From assembly GCA_021205255.1 (NCBI GenBank), contig JAJPXW010000183.1, positions 11,481 to 16,676 on the forward strand: a stretch of DNA of 5,196 bases, given 5' to 3'. The stretch comes from Burkholderiales bacterium (GTDB lineage Bacteria; Pseudomonadota; Gammaproteobacteria; Burkholderiales; Burkholderiaceae_F). How positions within the stretch are numbered: the stretch's first letter is position 1; the number at the start of each line of letters is the position of its first letter. The position numbers and the translations under genes are program-made. Positions 1 to 5,130 of this stretch are shown piece by piece. The notes under the pieces were generated by a model. The model worked only from the letters and a program-made list of their open reading frames with translations. It did no database searches and was not told the origin of the DNA.

Positions 1-109
1 CTGAATAATTAAAGGGATATGTAAATATATCGAGTCCGCCTAAAATGGTTTTTTCAGGTGATTTGCTGGTATTTAAGACCCTACCATAGTCAAACTCGAT
101 TGAAAGCAT
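1..109 (-). CDS. possible N-terminal fragment of an unknown protein (edge-truncated)
   Basis: Reading the minus strand, an ATG at 109 opens a frame of 36 codons with no stop before the left edge. The translation begins MLSIEFDYGRVLNTSKSP. All three plus-strand frames hit a stop within the first 12 bases, so no plus-strand gene enters here. I recognise no family. There is no convincing Shine-Dalgarno sequence before the ATG, and the frame is also open upstream to about 178, so the openness may be chance. If real, it would be divergent from ahpC. It also overlaps the candidate -35 element of ahpC, which counts mildly against it. Confidence 0.2.
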   Translation of the reverse strand, partial: MLSIEFDYGRVLNTSKSPEKTILGGLDIFTYPFNYS

Positions 110-116
110 TAATAAT
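87..116 (+). promoter_or_regulatory. candidate sigma-70 promoter for ahpC
   Basis: TAGTCA (87-92, 4 of 6 to the -35 consensus) is followed, after an 18-bp spacer, by AATAAT (111-116, 5 of 6 to the -10 consensus). Transcription would start near 123 and give a leader of about 57 nt before the ahpC ATG. The elements are only fair matches in AT-rich DNA. An ATAG tetramer at 86-89 recalls one element of an OxyR site, but the other three elements do not match well. Confidence 0.3.
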
Positions 117-179
117 CTGAATTGGACTTTTTTGTGCTTTCTACTTAAAGTGTCGAAAATTTTTAAGGAGCATTGCTAC

Positions 180-743
180 ATGTCTTTAATTCGTACAGAA
201 ATTCTGCCTTTTAGCGCAACTGCGTTCAAAGATAATGAATTCATCGATATTACTGAAAAGGATCTACTGGGTAAATGGAACGTTGTCTTCTTCTATCCGG
301 CCGACTTCACATTTGTCTGCCCAACAGAATTGGAAGACCTTGCTGAACAATATCCAGAGTTCCAGAAAATTGGTGTAGAGATCTATTCTGTTTCCACCGA
401 CACGCACTTCACGCACAAAGCTTGGCACGACACTTCTGACGCCATCAAGAAAGTAAATTTCCCAATGGTTGGCGATCCAACAGGCACACTCTCCCGCAAC
501 TTCCAGGTCTACGATGAAAAGACCGGTTTAGCACAACGTGGCACATTCGTGATCAATCCAGCTGGAAAGATCGTTGTTTGCGAAATCCATGACGATGGCA
601 TTGGCCGTGATGCAAAAGAACTTCTTCGTAAAGTTCAAGCTGCTCAGTTTATCGAAGCCAATCCTGGCATGGTTTGCCCAGCCAAGTGGAAACCAGGTGA
701 TAAGACCCTTAAGCCATCCATCGACCTTATTGGCAAGATCTAA
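180..743 (+). CDS. ahpC: alkyl hydroperoxide reductase subunit C (typical 2-Cys peroxiredoxin)
   Basis: AhpC reduces H2O2, organic hydroperoxides and peroxynitrite in the cytosol through a peroxidatic cysteine that forms an inter-subunit disulfide with a resolving cysteine. The 187-residue product equals the usual length of enterobacterial AhpC. Visible residues are the peroxidatic Cys47 in DFTFVCPTE with Pro40 and Thr44, the active-site Arg120 (AQRGTFVI), the GIGRD segment near 140, and the resolving Cys166 in GMVCPAKW. The C-terminus LDLIGKI-like end is also typical. An extra Cys134 lies on a beta strand. The start at 180 is chosen because AAGGAG at 165-170 sits 9 nt upstream; an in-frame ATG at 132 would put 16 atypical residues before the family N-terminus. 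The gene is monocistronic: a terminator follows and no ahpF reductase gene is adjacent, so its electron donor must be encoded elsewhere. Identification is firm. Confidence 0.97.
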   Translation: MSLIRTEILPFSATAFKDNEFIDITEKDLLGKWNVVFFYPADFTFVCPTELEDLAEQYPEFQKIGVEIYSVSTDTHFTHKAWHDTSDAIKKVNFPMVGDPTGTLSRNFQVYDEKTGLAQRGTFVINPAGKIVVCEIHDDGIGRDAKELLRKVQAAQFIEANPGMVCPAKWKPGDKTLKPSIDLIGKI

Positions 744-763
744 GCTTTAGATTGTGTAAACGT

Positions 764-788
764 AAAGCCCCCGTAAGGGGGCTTTTTT
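764..788 (+). terminator. rho-independent terminator of ahpC
   Basis: A perfect 9-bp stem, AAAGCCCCC (764-772) against GGGGGCTTT (777-785), closes a GTAA loop (a GNRA-type tetraloop). It runs into six T residues (783-788), 20 nt after the ahpC stop. On the minus strand the same hairpin is followed only by TTTACGTTT, but it lies about 50 nt beyond the stop of the convergent gene. It may therefore also end the minus-strand operon, less efficiently. Confidence 0.93.
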
Positions 789-823
789 AATGAGTAGAGC
801 TCGAATATTGCTTGCTATGTCCA

Positions 824-851
824 GTTAGGTTCCATGCGTTAGGTTCTGTGC
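824..851. repeat. imperfect 14-bp tandem duplication at a stop codon
   Basis: GTTAGGTTCCATGC (824-837) is immediately followed by GTTAGGTTCTGTGC (838-851), with 12 of 14 positions identical. The second copy contains the TAA stop (839-841) and the last codons of the minus-strand SRPBCC-like gene. The first copy lies just beyond the stop. It looks like a small slippage duplication of the gene's 3' end. Confidence 0.6.
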
Positions 852-1315
852 TTTTCTAGCATTTCGACCAGGACTTGGCAAAAATGGAGGTCTTTGTCCT
901 CCCAGGCTTTATAGCGCAGTTTCGCATAAGGAGCCGTATCTAGAACTTCCGGGTGTGAGATGTCTTCGTAGTATTCGAACTTAAATCCAAACTTTCCAGG
1001 TTGGGGCTCTAGTATGGTTATGCGATGCATACTTTCAGGATACTTCTCATGATGAGGTATCGTGACCAAGGCAGATTTTTCCAGATCAAGCTTGACTGAG
1101 TCGTGGACTTTGACATTTCCGAAATCCAATTCTCTTTCCAGGACTGTTTGGCCGCTATCCGAAGTGATTTCCTTAAAGTGATCGGACTCTATAGGTTCAA
1201 TAGCTAAAGAAGGGTGCTTTAAAAGATCTACTAGCTGATCCCAAATTTCCTTGCGGGTGAAGGATAGTGTGGTGTACCTGTCAAGCGCTACCTCGTGCTC
1301 AAATACTTTTTCCAT
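839..1315 (-). CDS. AtaL/DUF1857-like SRPBCC-fold protein
   Basis: This is a predicted soluble cytoplasmic protein of 158 residues with no signal peptide or membrane segment. Its pattern resembles the AtaL-like (formerly DUF1857) branch of the SRPBCC/START fold as I recall it. It has an N-terminal strand beginning FEHEVAL, an FTRKEIWDQLVDLLKHP helix (about 19-35), an ERELDFGNVKVHDSVKLD strand pair (about 60-77), further strands to FKFEYYED (about 111-118), and a long C-terminal helix (about 135-156). Such folds bind hydrophobic ligands; no ligand or reaction can be inferred. I chose the ATG at 1315 because the family starts close to FEH and a GGA lies 6 nt upstream. In-frame ATGs at 1363 and 1444 would overlap aapM and add basic, family-atypical residues. 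It starts 22 nt after the aapM stop, so it is probably the last gene of the aap operon. The gene is real; the family call is moderate. Confidence 0.6.
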   Translation of the reverse strand: MEKVFEHEVALDRYTTLSFTRKEIWDQLVDLLKHPSLAIEPIESDHFKEITSDSGQTVLERELDFGNVKVHDSVKLDLEKSALVTIPHHEKYPESMHRITILEPQPGKFGFKFEYYEDISHPEVLDTAPYAKLRYKAWEDKDLHFCQVLVEMLEKHRT

Positions 1316-1337
1316 TAGTTTTCCGTGTCCTTTCCAC

Positions 1338-2426
1338 TTAAGCCGGTTGAAGAACTTTTCCATGCTTTTGGTTCTCGATTCTCTTTTCCAGCCAAATACT
1401 ATATCTTGACATGATGAGGCTGAAAACAAAGTAAATAAAGGCAATAAACAGGTAGCCTTCCAAAAAGAAATACCTCCAGTTAGGGTCTCCCAAAGCCAAG
1501 CGCAAACTACCGGTCAAGTCGTACATGGATACGATAGTGACCAAGGAAGTATCCATAAAGGTCGACAGTAAGCTATTGACGAAAGCCGGAATTACGGCAA
1601 CAAAAGCCTGGGGCAGAATGATATAGAGGTAGCCCTGCAATTTAGTCAATCCAAGGGAATCTGCAACTTCGAATTGACCTTGGGGAATCGTCTGCAATCC
1701 TCCACGGATGGTTTCAGCCATATAGGCGGCTTGGAAGAGAACGATACCGGCGACAATGCGCCAGAAGGCATCTACTCTCCAAGTAGGTGGTAAAAGCAGA
1801 GGAAAAATAAAGGAGGCCACAAAGAGTACGGTAATGAGCGGCACTCCGCGGATTAACTCGATATAGGCGATAGAAAGTGTCCTGACTACAGCCATTTTTG
1901 AGCGCCTACCAATGGCTAGCAAAGCTCCAAGCGGAGTCGATAGCGTCATGCCTAGAAGCGTAAGAATAATAGTCAGAGGTAAGCCGCCCCAACTGTCGGT
2001 ATCAATTTTCTGCAATCCGAAAATTCCGCCTCTCATTAGGACAAAGAAAGCTACTAGGCTAAATACCCAGCCTGCGCACAGCCATTTGGCACCAGTTTTA
2101 GTCCAAGTTGCTGGAAAGGCGGTAATAACTAGCATGGCTAGAACAAGGCCCGTACCCAGGGCCGGTCTCCATTGAATCTCGTAAGGGAAGCGGCCAAAGA
2201 GGATAAGTCTCCATTTTTCAGCTACAAAGCCCCAGCATGCTCCATCCCGATGTTGCATACAGGTAAGGAAATCCTTAGTGAAGGTAGCATCTAGGATCCC
2301 CCATTTCCAAACCCACCATCCGAGTAGGGCGAAGCACAGCATTAGGCCAAGAGTTAAAACAGACGCTAAGGGCGAGCCGAAAAACGCTTTCCAGATTTGA
2401 ATACTTCGAGGTATTTTGTTAGCCAT
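1338..2426 (-). CDS. aapM: general L-amino acid ABC transporter permease AapM/BztC-type
   Basis: This is an inner-membrane permease of the polar amino-acid uptake (HAAT/PAAT) family, expected to form the channel with AapQ. The 362-residue product matches the large AapM/BztC type, not the roughly 220-residue HisM type. The N-terminal part (about 1-140) has membrane segments near 21-42, 87-105 and 115-132 around a periplasmic Cys56/Cys64 region. The canonical permease core follows. Its cytoplasmic EAA loop, which contacts the ATPase, reads EVADSLGLTKLQGYLYIILP (253-272), preceded by AETIRGG. The last segment is near 320-340, and SRYSIWLEKR marks the familiar C-terminus, with a short extra tail. 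The ATG at 2426 is chosen because GAGGGGG lies 7 nt upstream and MANKIP-like starts are typical; an upstream ATG at 2453 lies inside aapQ. Its first 8 nt (ATGGCTAA) overlap the aapQ stop, implying translational coupling. No ATPase gene follows. Confidence 0.9.
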   Translation of the reverse strand: MANKIPRSIQIWKAFFGSPLASVLTLGLMLCFALLGWWVWKWGILDATFTKDFLTCMQHRDGACWGFVAEKWRLILFGRFPYEIQWRPALGTGLVLAMLVITAFPATWTKTGAKWLCAGWVFSLVAFFVLMRGGIFGLQKIDTDSWGGLPLTIILTLLGMTLSTPLGALLAIGRRSKMAVVRTLSIAYIELIRGVPLITVLFVASFIFPLLLPPTWRVDAFWRIVAGIVLFQAAYMAETIRGGLQTIPQGQFEVADSLGLTKLQGYLYIILPQAFVAVIPAFVNSLLSTFMDTSLVTIVSMYDLTGSLRLALGDPNWRYFFLEGYLFIAFIYFVFSLIMSRYSIWLEKRIENQKHGKVLQPA

Positions 2427-3585
2427 GTTGCGTCCCCCTCGTAACCTTGGCATTAATCCAGTTCATAAGAACCGATGTGATTAAGTTAAGAGTCAAGTAG
2501 ACCGTCATGATGATGACGATGACTTCAAGAGCCTGCCCATTTAAGTTGATGGTGGAATTGCCAATAGAAACGAGATCCGGATAACCGACCACCACTGCCA
2601 GCGAAGAGTTTTTAGTGAGGTTCATATATTGGCTAGCCAGAGGCGGAATAGCAAGCCTTAATGCTTGCGGAAAAATCACGTAGCTAATTGTCTCCGTTGT
2701 AGACATGCCTAATGCGTGTGCGGCGTTCCACTGATCTTTTGGCACGGCTAAAAAGCCAGCACGGAAGATTTCGGCGATAGCCGCCGAAGTAAACATCGTC
2801 AATCCGATCCAGAGCGCTAGGAACTCTGGAGACATTGTGGCGCCTCCAACAATGGAAAACCTTTGAACTTCCGGCTTGGACCAACCTAGAAGATAGCCAA
2901 GGCATAACCAACTGAGTAAACCTATTACACAACCAGCGCAAAATCCGGCTATGGAGGCATTTAACGAAGTCCAGCGCTTAAGCAGGTATCTTCTTAAAAA
3001 GTAGAGAACACCTATACCAATTGCTATGGCACCTAAAAGAGCCATCACCCAATGATTTGGGATAGCAAACATGAGCCCGGCTTTAGAAAGGAGAGCCCAG
3101 CTACCAAAATGAATAGGATCGAAAGAATCGGGAAGTAGTTCAGTAATAAGTAAATAGAAAAGAAGCAACTGAACTAATAATGGAATGTTGCGGTAGAACT
3201 CAACGTGCGCTGCACCAATGAATTTAAGTAGGGGATGCTTGGATAGGCGACACAAAGCAACGATCACACCGAGGATGGTAGCTGTAATGATCGAAACTGT
3301 GGAGACTTTGATTGTGTTGATCAGACCGGCTAGAAAAGCCTTGAAGTATTGAGCCGTGGAATCAAATTCGATCATTGATTCGCCAACTTCAAAACCTGCT
3401 CGATCGAGTAGAAATCCAAAACCAGATTGAATGTTGCGGGCATTAAGGTTTGCAGAGACGTTGAAGATGAAGATCCCCATCAACATGACTAAGGCTAGTA
3501 CTAGAAGTCCCTGCCAAATTGCTTCTTTCCCTTTTCTTCGTCTTTCTCGACGTCGCCATGCGGCGTCACCTATTTTTAGACTCAT
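2419..3585 (-). CDS. aapQ: general L-amino acid ABC transporter permease AapQ/BztB-type
   Basis: This is the partner permease of AapM in the inner membrane. Its 388 residues match the long AapQ/BztB type. A basic N-terminus (RRRERRRKGK, 11-20) precedes the first membrane segment (about 24-41) and should stay cytoplasmic. A periplasmic stretch (about 42-85) follows, then segments near 92-112 and 134-150. An inserted region contains two more hydrophobic segments (about 178-197 and 211-233). The core resumes at about 255 with AEIFRAGFLAVPKDQ and the EAA loop WNAAHALGMSTTETISYVIF (286-305), followed by PQALRLAIPP. The last segment is about 352-375. The only usable start before the aapJ stop is the ATG at 3585. 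Unusually, the bases before it (TTACCTTCCTGCATA on the coding strand) contain no Shine-Dalgarno sequence. It lies 72 nt after aapJ, behind a strong hairpin, so its expression relative to aapJ is probably reduced. Confidence 0.92.
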   Translation of the reverse strand: MSLKIGDAAWRRRERRRKGKEAIWQGLLVLALVMLMGIFIFNVSANLNARNIQSGFGFLLDRAGFEVGESMIEFDSTAQYFKAFLAGLINTIKVSTVSIITATILGVIVALCRLSKHPLLKFIGAAHVEFYRNIPLLVQLLLFYLLITELLPDSFDPIHFGSWALLSKAGLMFAIPNHWVMALLGAIAIGIGVLYFLRRYLLKRWTSLNASIAGFCAGCVIGLLSWLCLGYLLGWSKPEVQRFSIVGGATMSPEFLALWIGLTMFTSAAIAEIFRAGFLAVPKDQWNAAHALGMSTTETISYVIFPQALRLAIPPLASQYMNLTKNSSLAVVVGYPDLVSIGNSTINLNGQALEVIVIIMTVYLTLNLITSVLMNWINAKVTRGTQHG

Positions 3586-3607
3586 TATGCAGGAAGGTAA
3601 AACGTAA

Positions 3608-3633
3608 AGACGGCGGAATCGACCCCGCCGTCT
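3608..3633 (-). promoter_or_regulatory. intercistronic hairpin between aapJ and aapQ
   Basis: A perfect 9-bp GC-rich stem, AGACGGCGG (3608-3616) against CCGCCGTCT (3625-3633), closes an 8-nt loop, 24 nt after the aapJ stop. On the transcribed minus strand it is followed by TTTACGTTTT, a broken T-tract. It could act as a partial terminator or as a 3' stabiliser of the aapJ mRNA. Either would favour excess binding protein over permease, as is common in ABC uptake operons. The role is inferred; the stem is certain. Confidence 0.75.
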
Positions 3634-3657
3634 AGTAAAGTCGATTAATGATCTAGA

Positions 3658-4680
3658 TTAACGGACAGGAGGAGCATAAAGAATGCCGCCTTTTGTCCAT
3701 TGTTCGTTAACCCCGCGTGGAAGAGCAAGTGGAGTCTTGGGACCAAGATTCCTTTCGAAACTTTCTCCATAGTTGCCTACCTGCTTGATAATCCTGTAGG
3801 ACCAATCTTTATCAAGACCAAGCAACTTGCCCATATCTTCACCGGATCCTGTCAGACGCTGGACATTTGGATTTGTGCTGTTCTTACGCATATCGTCCAC
3901 ATTGGCCTGGGTAATTCCATACTCTTCGGCTTCGATCAGAGCATTAAGCACCCAGCGGGCAATCTGGAACCATTCATTGTCGCCTCTACGAACAGATGGG
4001 CCGAGTGGCTCCTTCGAGATGACTTCAGGCAAAATCATGTAGTCATCAGGATTTTTAGCTTTAGTTCTTGCTCCGGCAAGATCGCTCATGTCGGTCGTGT
4101 ACACCTGGCAACGGCCAGACAGGAAAGCTCCCTGGGTAGCTTCAGTAGTATCGAAAATAACTGCCTTGTACTTCATACCGTTGGATTTGAAGTAATCGGC
4201 CACACTTGGTTCGCTACTTGTGCCGGACTGCACGCAGATAGTTGCTCCATCTAATTCTTTAGCCGACTTAACGCCTAATTTCTTCGGTACCATGAAACCT
4301 TGGCCGTCATAGTAAATAATGCCGGTGAAGACAGCTCCAAGGGAAGCGTCGCGGGTTAAGTTCCAAGTAGTGTTTCTGGAGAGAACATCGATCTCGCCAG
4401 CTTGTAAAGCGGAAAATCTCTGCGGTGAGCTAAGCGGCACGAATTTGACTTTATTTGCATCACCTAGCACAGCCGCTGCAAGGGAGCGGCAGAAATCCAC
4501 ATCGAGGCCAGTCCATTTGCCTTGGCTATCGGCATTGGAAAAGCCCGGCGCGGCTGTATTTACTCCGCAGACCACAACGTCGTTTTGCCTTACCTTGTCA
4601 AGTACGTCACCAGCAATGGCGGATTGAGAAAAGGCAATAGAAACCGTTGCGGCTGCAACCGCTAGTACAATTTTTTTCAT
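3658..4680 (-). CDS. aapJ: general L-amino acid ABC transporter substrate-binding protein AapJ/BztA-type
   Basis: This is a periplasmic binding protein (SBP family 3) that captures L-amino acids and docks on AapQ-AapM. Its 340 residues are normal for AapJ/BztA. Residues 1-23 form a Sec signal peptide (MKK, hydrophobic core, AIA before Gly24) with no lipobox. The family signature GLDVDFCRSLAAAV lies at 58-71. SRNTTWNLTRD (101-111) and YTTDMSDLAG (194-203) hold the Arg and Asp residues expected to bind the amino acid carboxylate and amino groups. The C-terminus NEQWTKGGILYAPPVR is characteristic of AapJ. Four mature cysteines (38, 64, 149, 191) could form disulfides. The ATG at 4680 is supported by AAAGGA (4689-4694 on the minus strand), 8 nt upstream. 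This is the first gene of the operon. The exact substrate range cannot be read from sequence; relatives transport a broad set or favour acidic amino acids and their amides. Confidence 0.95.
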   Translation of the reverse strand: MKKIVLAVAAATVSIAFSQSAIAGDVLDKVRQNDVVVCGVNTAAPGFSNADSQGKWTGLDVDFCRSLAAAVLGDANKVKFVPLSSPQRFSALQAGEIDVLSRNTTWNLTRDASLGAVFTGIIYYDGQGFMVPKKLGVKSAKELDGATICVQSGTSSEPSVADYFKSNGMKYKAVIFDTTEATQGAFLSGRCQVYTTDMSDLAGARTKAKNPDDYMILPEVISKEPLGPSVRRGDNEWFQIARWVLNALIEAEEYGITQANVDDMRKNSTNPNVQRLTGSGEDMGKLLGLDKDWSYRIIKQVGNYGESFERNLGPKTPLALPRGVNEQWTKGGILYAPPVR

Positions 4681-4704
4681 GGTGTGATTCCTTTGGTAAC
4701 TATA

Positions 4705-4728
4705 GGTAAAGTACTTAAAAGTTTTACC
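4705..4728. repeat. dyad upstream of aapJ, possible operator
   Basis: GGTAAA (4705-4710) and TTTACC (4723-4728) are perfect inverted arms around 12 bases. A smaller dyad, ACTTAAAAGT, is nested inside. It lies 25-48 nt upstream of the aapJ ATG, where a repressor could block initiation or a leader structure could form. No regulator can be named. Confidence 0.3.
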
Positions 4729-4858
4729 ACATGATGAGCCTTATTTCAGTTTTCAAAATATGGATTTAGCCAATTTAAGGGGTTTATTCAAAATTTTTGG
4801 CTTCCATAGCCTCTAGAGGTAGGGTGAAAATAAAAAATTGCGTTTATGAGCTTTGAAA

Positions 4859-4875
4859 TGCACATAGATGGTGCA
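4859..4875. promoter_or_regulatory. NtrC (NRI)-type binding site
   Basis: TGCACATAGATGGTGCA has perfect 5-bp inverted arms, TGCAC and GTGCA, separated by 7 bases. This is the spacing and arm sequence of the strong NtrC sites upstream of enteric glnA, which it matches at about 14 of 17 positions from memory. It sits 178 nt upstream of the aapJ ATG, a normal enhancer distance. No convincing sigma-54 promoter (GG-N10-GC) is present towards aapJ, so NtrC might act otherwise, or another factor may bind here. Confidence 0.45.
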
Positions 4876-5055
4876 CATCTAACTAAAAATTGTGCTCACA
4901 GCCAAATTGACTTCAAGCGACTCTCGGTTTTCGTCTTTCTTTTTCTGTTTCTTCAAGTGTGCATGCAGTAGAAGCGGGCTTTAATTTGATCTCTTCGCTG
5001 AAGCTAAAAACCGTTTGTCGAAGGTTATTGAAACCGACAACTTTCCTTATTCTTT

Positions 5056-5063
5056 CCCCATTT
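5056..5063 (+). promoter_or_regulatory. possible sigma-32 -10 element upstream of the J-domain gene
   Basis: CCCCATTT matches the heat-shock sigma factor -10 consensus CCCCATNT at every position, 67 nt before the J-domain start. The best -35 candidate, TTGAAA at 5028-5033, is 22 nt away, too far for the usual 11-16 nt spacer. The call is therefore weak, though the downstream gene is a chaperone-family gene. Confidence 0.2.
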
Positions 5064-5130
5064 TTAGGTAATTTTCCTGCGGTAATTTCCAAAATCGAGG
5101 AAACTTACGGGATTATTGCGGGAACGTCCT

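Larger units (their letters stand above)
4681..5130. other. divergent intergenic region between aapJ and the J-domain gene
   Basis: This region has no credible gene on either strand. It must carry promoters for both flanking genes. It is AT-rich near aapJ and holds several dyads: GGTAAA-N12-TTTACC at 4705-4728, CCTCTAGAGG at 4810-4819, an NtrC-like palindrome at 4859-4875, and TAGATG-N5-CATCTA at 4865-4881. Good sigma-70 promoters are not evident in either direction. The aapJ-proximal TATAGT (4699-4704, minus strand) is too close to the start codon to serve as a -10. Confidence 0.6.

Noticed and set aside
86..122. OxyR binding site upstream of ahpC
   Set aside because: One ATAG element is exact, but the following three elements at 7-base spacing match 3, 2 and 2 of 4, which is not enough.
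132..179. Upstream extension of ahpC to an ATG at 132
   Set aside because: The added 16 residues are not AhpC-like, and the AAGGAG at 165-170 clearly serves the ATG at 180.
1912..2175. Plus-strand frame inside aapM
   Set aside because: It is antisense to a clearly conserved permease and looks like no known protein.
2684..2941. Minus-strand 85-codon frame within aapQ
   Set aside because: It is an out-of-frame shadow of aapQ with no family features.
3700..4254. Long plus-strand frame (184 codons) inside aapJ
   Set aside because: It is an antisense shadow of a firmly identified gene; its length follows from the codon use of the minus-strand gene.
4319..4640. Two overlapping plus-strand frames antisense to the start of aapJ
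   Set aside because: Both are shadows of the aapJ signal peptide and N-terminal domain and lack ribosome binding sites.
4699..4704. TATAGT as the -10 box for aapJ
   Set aside because: Transcription would begin within the aapJ ribosome binding site at 4689-4694, leaving no usable leader.
4846..4971. Plus-strand 41-codon frame in the intergenic region
   Set aside because: It has no Shine-Dalgarno sequence, is short, and its translation runs through the repeat cluster with a low-complexity Phe/Leu end.
5066..5081. Sigma-54 promoter towards the J-domain gene
   Set aside because: Only the invariant GG and GC match; flanking consensus bases do not, and one such match is expected by chance in a region this long.
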